DNA of 64,000 bases from Bacteroidaceae bacterium (GTDB lineage Bacteria; Bacteroidota; Bacteroidia; Bacteroidales; Bacteroidaceae). Numbering within the stretch: position 1 is the stretch's first letter; each line of letters begins with the position of its first letter. Shown in pieces: positions 55,455 through 64,000 of the stretch. The DNA is taken from positions 1 through 64,000 of the forward strand of contig JAGCPY010000007.1 of the NCBI GenBank assembly GCA_017965425.1. Direction: 5' to 3'. The position numbers and the translations under genes were made by a program. The notes under the pieces were generated by a model that saw only the letters and a program-made list of their open reading frames with translations, made no database searches and was not told where the DNA came from.

Positions 55455-57092
55455 ATGACAAAAAGTGCATTGCAAATCGCACGGGCTGCCTATCAGCCCA
55501 AGCTTCCAAAGGCCTTGCAAGGCCCAGTAGCAGCCAAGGAAGGAGCTGCCACACAGAGCGTTGGCGATCAAGCCAAAATTAAAGAACTCTTCCCCAACAC
55601 CTATGGACTCCCTGTCATCGAGTTCGAGGCTGGAAAGGCACAACAGTATGAGCCCATTAACGTGGGTGTCATTCTTTCCGGCGGTCAGGCTCCTGGCGGA
55701 CACAACGTCATCAGCGGTCTTTTCGACGGTGTAAAGAGCATCAATCCCGAGAGCAAGCTGTATGGTTTCATCCTCGGCCCTGGTGGTCTTGTTGACCACA
55801 AGTACATGGAATTGACAGCCGACATCATCGATGAATATCGTAATACAGGTGGCTTCGACATCATTGGCAGCGGACGTACCAAGCTGGAGAAGGAAGAACA
55901 GTTCGAGAAAGGCATCGAGATTCTGCGTGAGCTGAACATCAAAGCCCTTGTCATCATCGGCGGTGATGACAGCAACACCAATGCCTGCGTGCTGGCTGAG
56001 TATTACGCAGCCAAGAAGTATGGCGTACAGGTCATCGGCTGTCCAAAGACCATCGACGGCGACCTGAAGAACGAGCAGATCGAAACCAGTTTTGGCTTCG
56101 ACACCGCCTGCAAGACTTACAGCGAGCTCATCGGCAACATCCAGCGCGACTGCAACAGTGCCCGCAAGTACTGGCATTTCATCAAACTCATGGGTCGTAG
56201 CGCCAGCCACATCGCTCTCGAATGTGCCCTGCAGACACAGCCCAATATCTGCCTCGTCAGCGAAGAGGTGGAACAGAAGGAAATGAGTCTCGACGACGTT
56301 GTCAACTACATTGCTGACATCGTTGCCGCACGTGCTGAACAAGGAAACCACTTCGGCACTGTGCTGATTCCTGAAGGCCTTATCGAGTTCATCCCTGCTA
56401 TCAAGAAGCTTATCAAGGAACTCAATGAAGTCCTTACTGATCCCACTACGGGTGAACCGCGTGAGTTCGAAAGCCCCGAGGCACAAATCGATTTCGTCAA
56501 GAAGAACATTGCCAAGGACAATCTTGCCGTTCTCAACAGTCTTCCCGAAGATGTGGCACGCCAGCTCTGCCTCGACCGCGACCCTCACGGCAATGTGCAA
56601 GTCTCTCTGATCGAGACCGAGAAGCTGCTCAGCCGCATGGTAGCCAAGAAACTGAAGGAAACAGGTCGTGCTCCAAAGTTCAGCACACAACACCACTTCT
56701 TCGGTTACGAAGGACGTTGTGCTGCCCCCTCCAACTACGATGCCGATTACTGCTACAGCCTCGGTTACAACGCCAGCCGTTTGATTGCTAACGGTAAAAC
56801 AGGTTACATGAGCATCATCAAGAACACGACGGCACCCGCTGCAGAGTGGATTGCCGGTGGCGTGCCCATCACCATGATGATGAACATCGAGCGCCGCAAT
56901 GGTGCCGACAAGCCCGTCATCCGCAAGGCTCTCGTGGAACTGGACGGTGCACCCTTCAAGTTCTTCGCTTCACATCGTGAGGAGTGGGCAAAGAATACAT
57001 CCTATGTCTATCCTGGTCCCATCCAGTACTTTGGTCCTACCGAGGTCTGCGACCAGACGACCAAGACCTTGCAGCTTGAACAAGCCAAGTAA
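55455..57092 (+). CDS. pfp: Pyrophosphate-fructose 6-phosphate 1-phosphotransferase
   Basis: A reversible, PPi-dependent phosphofructokinase of glycolysis/gluconeogenesis. [15 protein letters not shown] and [12 protein letters not shown] open the active site; [11 protein letters not shown] carries Asp in place of the second Gly of the ATP-PFK GGDGS motif, and PKTIDGDL has the Lys typical of PPi users. [14 protein letters not shown] and [17 protein letters not shown] are long-form PFP features; the length of 545 is normal for it. Its 3' end overlaps the probable start of the GH25 gene. Confidence 0.95.
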   Translation: MTKSALQIARAAYQPKLPKALQGPVAAKEGAATQSVGDQAKIKELFPNTYGLPVIEFEAGKAQQYEPINVGVILSGGQAPGGHNVISGLFDGVKSINPESKLYGFILGPGGLVDHKYMELTADIIDEYRNTGGFDIIGSGRTKLEKEEQFEKGIEILRELNIKALVIIGGDDSNTNACVLAEYYAAKKYGVQVIGCPKTIDGDLKNEQIETSFGFDTACKTYSELIGNIQRDCNSARKYWHFIKLMGRSASHIALECALQTQPNICLVSEEVEQKEMSLDDVVNYIADIVAARAEQGNHFGTVLIPEGLIEFIPAIKKLIKELNEVLTDPTTGEPREFESPEAQIDFVKKNIAKDNLAVLNSLPEDVARQLCLDRDPHGNVQVSLIETEKLLSRMVAKKLKETGRAPKFSTQHHFFGYEGRCAAPSNYDADYCYSLGYNASRLIANGKTGYMSIIKNTTAPAAEWIAGGVPITMMMNIERRNGADKPVIRKALVELDGAPFKFFASHREEWAKNTSYVYPGPIQYFGPTEVCDQTTKTLQLEQAK

Positions 57093-58017
57093 CAATACGA
57101 AATCCAATAGCAAACGCGCGGCTTCGGACTCTGCCTCAAAGCAGAAAACCACGAAGTCGCGCGCTTCCACGACACGGCATTCCCACAGCCAAAGCCGAAA
57201 GAAAACGAACTCGGTTTCGCGGTGGAGAAGGTTGCCATCTCGTGCGATGATGTTCACGATTATTGCCGGCATAGGATTGGCAATAGCCTTGTATGTCTTC
57301 GTACTCATCCACTTTTTTGTCGATCCCTTCTCTTTCCGTTGGAAAGCTATTTACGGCGATGGCGTCAACCCCGACGGATACGAAGTGAGAGGCATCGACA
57401 TCAGTCATTATCAAAGCCGCATCGACTGGCCACGCTTACGCAACGCCAATATCAATGGACAACCCATCCGTTTCGTCTTTATCAAAGCCACGGAAGGATG
57501 CACGCTCATAGACGAGAACTTTAATGAGAATTTCTATCAATCTCGCAGGAACGACCTGATAAGAGGTGCCTATCATTTCTTTCTGCCTTCTGCCGATGCC
57601 CGCAAGCAAGCAGAATTCTTTCTGCGTCAAGTGCATCTCGAAGCAGGCGATCTGCCACCCGTGCTGGACGTGGAGAAACAAACGCCTCTCTCGCCCGAAG
57701 GCTTGCGCAAGGCGGTCAAACAATGGTTGCAGGTCGTCGAAAAACACTACGGCGTGAAACCTATTATTTACACCGGTTACCGCTTCAAGCAACAATTCTT
57801 GAGCGACTCGACGTTTAACTCATATCCCTATTGGATTGCCCACTACTACATTCAGGAATTAGAGTACAAAGGACCTTGGATGTTCTGGCAATATACTGAT
57901 GTTGGTCATGTTGACGGCATCAACGGCTACGTCGATTGCAATATCTTCAACGGTGATTTGCAACAACTCCATGCACTCACCATCAAGGAAGAAGACATCG
58001 ACCAGATTGGTCTTTGA
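57076..58017 (+). CDS. GH25 lysozyme-type muramidase, membrane-anchored
   Basis: GH25 enzymes cleave the MurNAc-GlcNAc bond of peptidoglycan. [27 protein letters not shown] and PPVLDVEKQ carry the expected acidic residues; IIYTGYRF and [14 protein letters not shown] close the barrel. Before it come a very basic tail (about 50 residues, Lys/Arg/Ser/Thr) and one transmembrane helix ([20 protein letters not shown]). The first ATG after pfp, at 57247, would remove the basic tail, which is usual in Bacteroidota homologues. A TTG at 57076, reading [16 protein letters not shown] and overlapping pfp by 17 bases, is therefore the start I prefer. Confidence 0.85.
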   Translation: MNKPSNNTKSNSKRAASDSASKQKTTKSRASTTRHSHSQSRKKTNSVSRWRRLPSRAMMFTIIAGIGLAIALYVFVLIHFFVDPFSFRWKAIYGDGVNPDGYEVRGIDISHYQSRIDWPRLRNANINGQPIRFVFIKATEGCTLIDENFNENFYQSRRNDLIRGAYHFFLPSADARKQAEFFLRQVHLEAGDLPPVLDVEKQTPLSPEGLRKAVKQWLQVVEKHYGVKPIIYTGYRFKQQFLSDSTFNSYPYWIAHYYIQELEYKGPWMFWQYTDVGHVDGINGYVDCNIFNGDLQQLHALTIKEEDIDQIGL

Positions 58018-58029
58018 AATAACAAAACA

Positions 58030-58983
58030 ATGAAAAGATTCGTTTTCCTAAACCTCTTGCTGCTGACGGTCAGTCTTTCTGTCAGCGCACAATCAACACA
58101 ACTCAAATACAGCGATTTCGACAGCTGGATTACACGCGACATCAAAGAAAGTATCATCATAGGAGGCAAGAAACAAGAACTCTACGAGATTGGTCCAACC
58201 GGGACATGGGATGGCAAGAAGCCCTACACGAATCAGGGTGGTTCGCCGTGGGCAAACAGCAACATCATGGCCAAGGTGGCGGGAGTCGTCAAGACCAACG
58301 TTTCCGTCTATCCAGAGCCCCGTGGTGATGGCCAGTGTGTCAAAATGGTTAGCCACATCGTTGGCGTGAAAGTGCTCGGCTTGGTCAACATCCACGTTCT
58401 TGCAGCCGGATCTATCTATGTGGGCAAGATGCTCGAACCCATTACCAGCAGTTCCAATCCCTTTGGATATCTCGACTATGGCATTCCTTTCACGCAGAAA
58501 CCGAAAGCCGTGCAATTTGACTACAAAGTGAAACTCTCCGACAAGCCCGACCGCATCCGTCAGACGGGATTCAGCCCCGTCAAGAGAATACCAGGAAAGG
58601 ACATGCCCGGCATGATTCTTCTCCTTCAGAAACGTTGGGAAGACGAGAAAGGCAATCTATATGCCCGTCGCATCGGCACCGTTTTCCATCGCTTCGGGAA
58701 AGATACCGATTGGGTCAACGGCGCACAGTTCGAGATTCACTATGGCGACATCACCCATGAATCTTTCTTTCAGCCCTATATGAACCTCTTCTCTGGAGGC
58801 GACGACCAGAAGTATGCCCTCAACAGCAAAGGAAAAATTGTCCCTGTCAAGGAAGTGGAATGGGGCACGGCTGATGACACTCCTACTCACCTCTGCCTTC
58901 AGTTTGCCAGCAGCTTCGGCACAGCATACGTGGGGGCTGTCGGAACAACGTTATGGATTGATAACCTCAAGCTCATCTACTGA
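58030..58983 (+). CDS. Secreted PCMD-domain protein
   Basis: Signal peptide (FLNLLLLTVSLSVSAQ). The rest resembles the PCMD (putative carbohydrate metabolism) beta-sandwich found in Bacteroidota: FDSWI near the start, GGSPWANSN, then AVQFDYKVKL and a final strand GTTLWIDNLKLIY. The family's function is not established; glycan or surface binding is assumed. It starts 12 bases after the GH25 gene and its stop overlaps the nspC start by one base (TGATG), so the three genes are probably one transcript. Confidence 0.7.
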   Translation: MKRFVFLNLLLLTVSLSVSAQSTQLKYSDFDSWITRDIKESIIIGGKKQELYEIGPTGTWDGKKPYTNQGGSPWANSNIMAKVAGVVKTNVSVYPEPRGDGQCVKMVSHIVGVKVLGLVNIHVLAAGSIYVGKMLEPITSSSNPFGYLDYGIPFTQKPKAVQFDYKVKLSDKPDRIRQTGFSPVKRIPGKDMPGMILLLQKRWEDEKGNLYARRIGTVFHRFGKDTDWVNGAQFEIHYGDITHESFFQPYMNLFSGGDDQKYALNSKGKIVPVKEVEWGTADDTPTHLCLQFASSFGTAYVGAVGTTLWIDNLKLIY

Positions 58984-60188
58984 TGCAAACTCCTTATTAT
59001 CTCCTCGAAGAAGACAAACTGCGTCGCAACCTCAGCCTCATTCGTGATGTTGCCGACCGTTCTGGTGCAGAAATCATCTTGGCTTTCAAGGCATTTGCTC
59101 TTTGGAAGACCTTCCACATCTTTCGCGAGTATATCCACGCCACCACGGCTTCCTCACCTGATGAAGCTCGTCTTGCCCTTGAGGAATTTGGCACGCCAGC
59201 TCATACCTACAGCCCGGCCTACACCGAACGAGACTTTCCCGAAATTCTTCGCTGTTCTTCCCACATCACGTTCAACTCGTTGTCGCAGTATCGGAGATTC
59301 AGGACTTGTGGAGAGTCCGTGTCTTTCGGCCTTCGCGTCAACCCCGAATACAGCGAGATAGAAACCGAGCTCTATAACCCCTGTGCTCCAGGCTCACGCT
59401 TTGGTGTCCTTGCCGAGGACCTCCCACGTCCAGAAGACTTCCCTGCCGACATAGAAGGCTTCCACATCCATTGCCATTGCGAGAGCGGTGCCGATGTTTT
59501 CGCGCGCACGCTCGTACATATAATAAATAAATTCTCTCCTTGGTTTTCCCGTCTCAAGTGGATTAACTTTGGCGGTGGCCACCTCATGACCCGCAGGGAT
59601 TATGACGTGGAACTTCTCGTCCAAACCTTGCGCGATTTCCATATCCGCTTCCCCCATCTACGTATGATTCTTGAACCTGGAAGCGCCTTTGCATGGCAGA
59701 CAGGTCCCTTGGTCGCCTCCATTGTGGATATCGTCGAGAACCACGGAATCAAGACGGCCATCCTCGATGTCAGTTTCACATGCCACATGCCCGACTGCCT
59801 CGAAATGCCCTATCATCCAACCATTAAGACCCGCATATCTTCCCAATCTTCTGAAGAGGTGGACTATATAACTGCTCAACTTCTGGATTCCGACCTCTCT
59901 GAACATTCTTCTTGTCTTTTCTGTAAGACTTTGGACAAGGCTCCATATCCCTACCGCCTCGGAGGCAATTCGTGTCTTGCAGGCGACTTCATGGGCACAT
60001 GGCTTTTCCCCCACCCTCTTCACGTAGGCGACGAGATTATTTTCGAGGACATGATTCACTACACCACCGTCAAGACGACTACTTTTAACGGCGTCCATCA
60101 TCCCAGCATCGCTTTCAAGCGTCTCGACGGCACCATTGAATTGCTTCGTGAGTTCCGTTACAAGGATTATAGAGACAGAATGGATTAA
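58983..60188 (+). CDS. nspC: Carboxynorspermidine/carboxyspermidine decarboxylase
   Basis: NspC removes CO2 from carboxyspermidine in the alternative polyamine route used by Bacteroidota. It is a fold III PLP enzyme: Lys36 in ILAFKAFALW binds PLP; HIHCHCESG, INFGGGHLMTRRDYD and LEPGSAFAWQTG are typical; TCHMPDCLEMPYHP and GNSCLAGDFMGTW hold the substrate-site residues. The length of 401 is normal. Its start overlaps the PCMD gene stop, so its dose is tied to an apparently unrelated envelope gene. The partner dehydrogenase gene is not in the window. Confidence 0.94.
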   Translation: MQTPYYLLEEDKLRRNLSLIRDVADRSGAEIILAFKAFALWKTFHIFREYIHATTASSPDEARLALEEFGTPAHTYSPAYTERDFPEILRCSSHITFNSLSQYRRFRTCGESVSFGLRVNPEYSEIETELYNPCAPGSRFGVLAEDLPRPEDFPADIEGFHIHCHCESGADVFARTLVHIINKFSPWFSRLKWINFGGGHLMTRRDYDVELLVQTLRDFHIRFPHLRMILEPGSAFAWQTGPLVASIVDIVENHGIKTAILDVSFTCHMPDCLEMPYHPTIKTRISSQSSEEVDYITAQLLDSDLSEHSSCLFCKTLDKAPYPYRLGGNSCLAGDFMGTWLFPHPLHVGDEIIFEDMIHYTTVKTTTFNGVHHPSIAFKRLDGTIELLREFRYKDYRDRMD

Positions 60189-60282
60189 GCATATTCTGGT
60201 GAACACTTACCCACAAATTCACGTATGGGTGGTCGCAAAAACAAAAAAAATGCATGGTCGATGAAAAAAAACAAAAAAACGC

Positions 60283-60312
60283 TTGCCAATTCAAGAAAAA
60301 GCTGTACCTTTG
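60283..60312 (+). promoter_or_regulatory. Promoter of the tRNA cluster
   Basis: TTG (60283-60285), exactly 19 bases, then TACCTTTG (60305-60312): a full match to the Bacteroidota two-box promoter, about 60 bases before the first tRNA. Confidence 0.7.
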
Positions 60313-60371
60313 CACCCGCAAACGAGATTTGCAGACGATAATTGACTTCTTGAACAACTAAATAGGATGAT

Positions 60372-60444
<73 letters not shown>

Positions 60445-60482
60445 CTCATCTACGAGGAAAACTTTACAGTCATGTAGAGCCT

Positions 60483-60563
60483 GCCCAGGTGGCGGAATGG
60501 TAGACGCGCTCGTTTCAGGTGCGAGTGTTGAGAGACGTGCAGGTTCGAGTCCTGTTCTGGGCA
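60483..60563 (+). tRNA. tRNA-Leu (CAG)
   Basis: Acceptor arms GCCCAGG and TCTGGGC, anticodon stem CTCGT/GCGAG with loop TTCAGGT (anticodon CAG), a long variable arm (GTTGAGAGACGT) and T-loop TTCGAGT, as expected for a class II tRNA. CCA is not encoded. Confidence 0.93.
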
Positions 60564-60595
60564 CTGAGTCGGACAGTAAAGTATGACCTCACCAT

Positions 60596-60679
60596 GGAGA
60601 GGTGGCGGAATTGGTAGACGCGCTACTTTGAGGGGGTAGTGTCGATTATGACGTGGGAGTTCGAGTCTCCTCCTCTTCA
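60596..60679 (+). tRNA. tRNA-Leu (GAG)
   Basis: Acceptor arms GGAGAGG and CCTCTTC (one G-T pair), anticodon stem CTACT/GGTAG with loop TTGAGGG (anticodon GAG), long variable arm, T-loop TTCGAGT. Second leucine tRNA of the cluster, probably on the same transcript. Confidence 0.93.
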
Positions 60680-60710
60680 CAACAATAGTTGTTCAAGAAT
60701 AAACGAAGAA

Positions 60711-60738
60711 ACATCAGCATTACTGCTGGTGTTTTTTT
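60711..60738 (+). terminator. Terminator of the tRNA cluster
   Basis: ACATCAGCA pairs with TGCTGGTGT around a TTAC loop (one T-G pair), followed by TTTTTTT. A standard intrinsic terminator. Confidence 0.85.
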
Positions 60739-60834
60739 GTATTTATATATGTACGGAACAATGTCCTTATTTATTCTTTTGCCCGTTTAGGTGAAAAAGT
60801 AAAAGAAATATTAGGTTGTTTCGTTTAAATTCGT

Positions 60835-60842
60835 TACCTTTG
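60835..60842 (+). promoter_or_regulatory. -7 element of trpB2
   Basis: TACCTTTG followed by CACCGC; a TTG at 60816-60818 is 16 bases upstream, slightly short of the usual spacing. Confidence 0.5.
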
Positions 60843-60880
60843 CACCGCATAACACTTACAAACCATAAATATTAACCATT

Positions 60881-62248
60881 ATGAGCAGCAGACAAAAGCG
60901 CTTCTTCTTGCAAGAGAGTGAGATTCCAACACAGTGGTACAACATCCAGGCAGACATGGTCAACAAACCCATGCCTCCTCTCCATCCCGGAACCAAACAG
61001 CCGCTAAAGGCCGAAGATCTCTTCCCCATCTTCGCCGAAGAACTGGCACGACAGGAACTGAACCAAACCGACGCATGGATAGACATCCCGGAACCCGTGC
61101 TCGAAATGTACAAGTACTACCGTTCTACCCCACTCGTCCGGGCATACGGATTGGAAAAGGCATTGGGCACGCCCGCACACATCTATTTTAAGAACGAGAG
61201 CGTCAGCCCTGTAGGTAGTCACAAACTGAACTCGGCTCTGCCACAGGCCTACTACAACAAGATGCAGGGTGTAACGAACATCACCACAGAAACAGGTGCA
61301 GGCCAGTGGGGGGCAGCCCTTTCCTACGCCGCCAAGGTATTCGGACTTGAATGTGCTGTTTATCAGGTGAAGATTTCGTATAATCAGAAACCTTATCGTC
61401 GTAGCATCATGCAGACCTTTGGTGCCACTGTGGAAGCATCGCCCTCGATGTCCACCCGTGCCGGCAAAGACATCATCACCCGCGATCCGATGAACCAAGG
61501 CTCGCTCGGCACAGCCATCAGTGAAGCCATTGAATTGGCTATGAGCACGCCCAACTGCAAGTACACGCTCGGATCTGTTTTGAATCACGTAGCATTGCAC
61601 CAGAGCATCATCGGCTTGGAAGCTGAAAAGCAGATGGCTATGGCCGGTGAGTACCCCGATATGGTGATTGCCTGCTTCGGTGGCGGTTCCAACTTCGGCG
61701 GCGTGGCCTTCCCCTTCATGCGTCACAATATTCTCGAAGGAAAAAAGACTCAGTTCATAGCAGCCGAACCCTCTTCCTGTCCGAAGCTCACACGCGGTGT
61801 GTTCCAATATGACTTTGGCGACGAAGCTGGCTATACCCCCTTGTTGCCCATGTACACGCTTGGACACAACTTCATGCCTGCCAACATCCATGCCGGCGGT
61901 CTCCGTTATCATGGTGCCGGTGTCATCGTCAGTCAGCTTCTGAAGGACGGATACATGAGTGCTGTTGATATTCCACAGCTCGAAACCTTTGAGGCAGGAA
62001 CGCTCTTCGCACGTGCAGAAGGCATCATCCCAGCCCCCGAAAGCAGCCACGCCATCGCTGCCACCATTCGCGAGGCTCTCAAGTGCAAGGAAACGGGCGA
62101 AGAAAAAGTCATCCTCTTCAACCTCAGCGGTCATGGGCTCATCGACATGAGTGCCTACGACCAGTATCTTTCTGGCAACCTCCAGAACTATGAGGTGACC
62201 GACGAACTGGTGGCCGAAAACATCGCCAAGCTCGAAAAGGTCCTCTGA
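60881..62248 (+). CDS. trpB2: TrpB2-type tryptophan synthase beta chain
   Basis: PLP-dependent beta-replacement enzyme of the TrpB2 (long TrpB) class, which condenses indole with serine and often works without a TrpA partner. Lys115 in VGSHKLNSA binds PLP; TETGAGQWGAAL, FGGGSNFGG and NLSGHGLIDMSAY are conserved; the N-terminal extension (about 80 residues) and the 455-residue length separate it from TrpB1. It is monocistronic here, with its own promoter and terminator and no other trp gene nearby, which fits salvage of indole rather than an operon role. Confidence 0.93.
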   Translation: MSSRQKRFFLQESEIPTQWYNIQADMVNKPMPPLHPGTKQPLKAEDLFPIFAEELARQELNQTDAWIDIPEPVLEMYKYYRSTPLVRAYGLEKALGTPAHIYFKNESVSPVGSHKLNSALPQAYYNKMQGVTNITTETGAGQWGAALSYAAKVFGLECAVYQVKISYNQKPYRRSIMQTFGATVEASPSMSTRAGKDIITRDPMNQGSLGTAISEAIELAMSTPNCKYTLGSVLNHVALHQSIIGLEAEKQMAMAGEYPDMVIACFGGGSNFGGVAFPFMRHNILEGKKTQFIAAEPSSCPKLTRGVFQYDFGDEAGYTPLLPMYTLGHNFMPANIHAGGLRYHGAGVIVSQLLKDGYMSAVDIPQLETFEAGTLFARAEGIIPAPESSHAIAATIREALKCKETGEEKVILFNLSGHGLIDMSAYDQYLSGNLQNYEVTDELVAENIAKLEKVL

Positions 62249-62266
62249 TTTTCAAGGAATCATTCT

Positions 62267-62306
62267 GCGTGGACGGAGTTTTTTACTTCGTCCACGCTTG
62301 ATTTTT
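62267..62306 (+). terminator. Terminator of trpB2
   Basis: GCGTGGACG (62267-62275) pairs perfectly with CGTCCACGC (62289-62297), extendable by GAG/CTT, followed by TTGATTTTT. Confidence 0.8.
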
Positions 62307-62484
62307 GTATGCACGAAAGAAGGTCTATTCCATCAACATTCATCATCAAGCATCTTACAATCTACTGCCAAAAGAACCAGAAATGACATTGAAATGATTG
62401 AAAAAGCAGGATTATTGCATAATTCTTACACCGAACTCACGTTAAAAAACACGTTTCATCCCACATCTCTTCGCGATTTTCGGT

Positions 62485-62542
62485 GAACGTATAGACGAGT
62501 CGGTGAGAAGGTGTACACCTTCCGACATTATTATGCATACAC
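62485..62542. repeat. Three-unit 22-bp palindromic repeat, copy 4 (degenerate)
   Basis: The middle core GTGTACAC (62511-62518), in GAAGGTGTACACCTTCC, is perfect; the flanking cores are decayed (GTATAGAC at 62489-62496 and ATGCATAC at 62533-62540) but keep the exact 22-base phase. Confidence 0.65.
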
Positions 62543-62772
62543 CCGTAAATTGCCAAAAAAAGCCTCAATCCCTCACCGATAGCGATAAGAAGCAGACTAT
62601 GAGATATTTACAGGTGAGGGATTGGTGAGGGAATGGTGAGGGATGGTGAGGGTTTTCTCCATCGAGAGTAAAAAACGACTATCAAGAAGACGAAAAACAG
62701 CAAACGAAGGTACTTAACTTGCATTATTCATGAAGATTTAATCACTTTTTATAAGACACGAATTACCATTAC

Positions 62773-63060
62773 TGAGTCCACTTGAAAAAGTCTATATATA
62801 TGCTTTTGCCCTTTCAGGGCGCGTTTGTTGGGCGCATACGTACCCAGGGCGATGCCCTGGGCTGACTGCTTGCTGCCCTTTCAGGGCGTTTCGTTGCTGT
62901 TTGTTCATTCTTGCAAAACTTGATTAATGAGCCCACTTTAAAAAGTCCTGACAGGTCTGTAAGCCCTTAGCCCAGGGCAACACCTTGGGTCATAATCAAC
63001 AGGTTATGATTCGCCCTGCAAGGGCAAAAACGTTCGTTTTAACTTTTTCAAGTGGACTCA
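62773..63060. mobile_element. MITE-like element with TGAGTCCACTTG terminal repeats
   Basis: TGAGTCCACTTGAAAAAGT (62773-62791) is repeated inverted and without mismatch at 63042-63060. Inside are palindromes GCCCTTTCAGGGC (62808-62820) and CCCAGGGCGATGCCCTGGG (62843-62861). Non-coding. It interlocks with the next element rather than nesting cleanly. Confidence 0.55.
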
Positions 63061-63258
63061 TTAATTGAGCCCACTGTAAAAAGTCCTATGCTCGGCCCAA
63101 AGGAACGCTCCACACATGAAGAAAGGGCTATAAACGCCGAAACGCCCCAACGGGGCAGAAAGCACTCAGCCCAGGGCAGCGCCCTGGGTACGTATGCACC
63201 CAACAATCTCGCCCTGTAAGGGCAGAAGCACTCATTTTGACTTTTTAAAGTGGGCTCA
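62928..63258. mobile_element. Interlocking MITE-like element with TGAGCCCACTTT terminal repeats
   Basis: TGAGCCCACTTTAAAAAGTC (62928-62947) is matched exactly by its complement at 63239-63258. An additional forward copy, TGAGCCCACTGTAAAAAGTC, starts at 63066. Internal CCCAGGGC/GCCCTGGG palindromes recur at 63169-63188. Non-coding; any transposase would act in trans. Confidence 0.55.
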
Positions 63259-63520
63259 TTTATTTATTTAACGAATTATTAGTATCCGCTAAAAAAAGCG
63301 GAAAGTCCAATAAGCACATAGCCCAGTTGGGGCGCTTCGTTGCTGCGTATTCAGACATCTGAAACTTGATTTTTGTAGCTGATTATCGAATGCTTTCTGC
63401 CTCATTCTCATTTGGTTAATGCCAATCCCTCACCTCCCCTCACCAATCCCTCACCAATCCCTCACCTGCAAATGCCTTTCTTTCAGTTGATTATGGCATT
63501 CGGTGAGGGATTGAGGGATT

Positions 63521-63805
63521 TATTGGAAAAATGAAGGGAGGTGGGTATTGCAGCAGTGAACTCTTTCATGAAAACAGAAGATTGCTGCATCGATGTGGCG
63601 CTTCGTTACTGCGTTTGTAATTCGTCACTTTGCACTGCGTATTCATTCTTCCGATACTTGACTTAATGAATAGAACACGCTCACGAAAACGACGGTATTT
63701 CTACGCTTCGACTGTTCAAAAAACACTAATTACAGGTGACGGACTCGAAGAGACGCTTACACGACGGATTGAACGTTGAAAATGAGCTGAAATGGAGAGG
63801 CGATA
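63521..63805. other. Gene-free DNA after the split hairpin repeat
   Basis: I see no gene, RNA or clear repeat here apart from a short GGCGCTTCGTTACTGCGT word (around 63598) that resembles GGGCGCTTCGTTGCTGCGT near 63330. Confidence 0.45.
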
Positions 63806-63837
63806 TTTGGCAATTATAGGACAAAACCTTACCTTTG
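63806..63837 (+). promoter_or_regulatory. Promoter upstream of the gene at the window end
   Basis: TTTG (63806-63809), 20 bases, TACCTTTG (63830-63837) followed by CAC: a good two-box match, about 150 bases before the ATG at 63988. Confidence 0.5.
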
Positions 63838-63904
63838 CACCCGTAATCCAGCATTTCCTCGTGTACCACATCACTATTTTCTAACATTTTCCTTTCCTTT
63901 TTTA

Positions 63905-63932
63905 TTGTAATCAAAACTTTTCCTTACCTTTG
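63905..63932 (+). promoter_or_regulatory. Proximal promoter of the gene at the window end
   Basis: TTG (63905-63907), 17 bases, TACCTTTG (63925-63932), about 55 bases before the ATG. Confidence 0.5.
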
Positions 63933-63987
63933 CGGCAGTAAGCAAACAAAATCGTTTCACCCCAAGCCTAATCAATAATCTTTCATT

Positions 63988-64000
63988 ATGAAGAAACTAT
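63988..64000 (+). CDS. Start of a gene cut by the window end
   Basis: ATGAAGAAACTAT begins at 63988 (Met-Lys-Lys-Leu), a typical signal peptide beginning, placed properly after two promoter matches. Only four codons are visible, so no function can be given. Confidence 0.5.

Larger units (their letters stand above)
62563..63516. repeat. Nested CCCTCACC hairpin repeat, copy 4, split by inserted DNA
   Basis: Outer arms CCTCAATCCCTCACC (62563-62577) and its exact complement (63502-63516), and inner arms 62613-62652 and 63427-63466, are all present, but the loop is about 774 bases instead of 14-24. The extra DNA contains the terminal-repeat elements at 62773-63258. No gene lies in it. Confidence 0.65.

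Noticed and set aside
55446-56696. 416-codon minus-strand open frame opposite pfp
   Set aside because: Exact antisense of a strongly conserved enzyme; no family resemblance of its own.
62298-62486. 62-codon frame after trpB2, and 63726-63914 on the minus strand
   Set aside because: Overlap repeats or promoters, no domain, no start context; judged spurious.

Overview
The window reads as chromosomal DNA of a Bacteroidales bacterium, most likely Prevotella-like (Prevotellaceae). The grounds are two SusC/SusD pairs, lipoproteins with Cys-Ser-Asp type surface signals, a FadL/OmpP1 porin, PPi-dependent phosphofructokinase, carboxynorspermidine decarboxylase, and promoters of the Bacteroidota type (TAnnTTTG, sometimes with TTG or TTTG 19-20 bases upstream) without Shine-Dalgarno sites. 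Base composition looks close to half GC by eye. No species can be named from this alone.

Layout. 1-1.4 kb: the 3' part of a MobV-type relaxase gene abutting a fragment that looks like a C13 peptidase gene. 1.4-10.3 kb (minus): a GH95 fucosidase, a membrane TPR/HTH regulator, a secreted protein, a FadL-type porin and a Tyr/Gly-rich secreted protein. 11.0-21.6 kb (plus): a tight run fabD, GH13 lipoprotein, a fused carA-carB, an SLC13 transporter, cysC and cysD. A DUF4011 helicase-nuclease (21.8-25.7 kb) then separates cysD from cysN and a sulfotransferase (to 28.5 kb). 28.5-31.6 kb (minus): aminotransferase, PaaK-type ligase and ACT protein. 32.2-49.9 kb (minus): a seven-gene operon of three fasciclin-domain lipoproteins and two SusC/SusD pairs without any recognisable enzyme. 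50.6-55.3 kb: an omega-amidase (minus), then a creatininase-family protein, a short UvrA paralogue and tcdA (plus). 55.5-60.2 kb: PPi-PFK, GH25 lysozyme, PCMD protein and nspC. 60.4-60.7 kb: tRNA-Gly and two tRNA-Leu. 60.9-62.2 kb: trpB2. The last 1.7 kb is gene-free and full of repeats, ending at a probable start codon.

How genes work together. The SLC13 carrier, CysC, CysD and CysN would import sulfate and make PAPS, and the sulfotransferase would use it; no sulfite-forming gene is present, so sulfonation rather than assimilation is the likely output. The aminotransferase, aryl-CoA ligase and ACT protein form a known Bacteroidota aromatic amino/aryl acid set. The fasciclin/SusCD operon looks like a complete surface capture and import machine of unknown cargo.

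The most unusual items are: (1) the enzyme-free fasciclin/SusCD operon; (2) the CAD-like single-chain carbamoyl phosphate synthase; (3) the PAPS/sulfotransferase cluster split by a helicase-nuclease; (4) a composite intergenic repeat made of three 22-bp-phased palindromes next to a nested long hairpin, with two intact copies and one apparently split in its loop by about 0.75 kb of nested MITE-like DNA.
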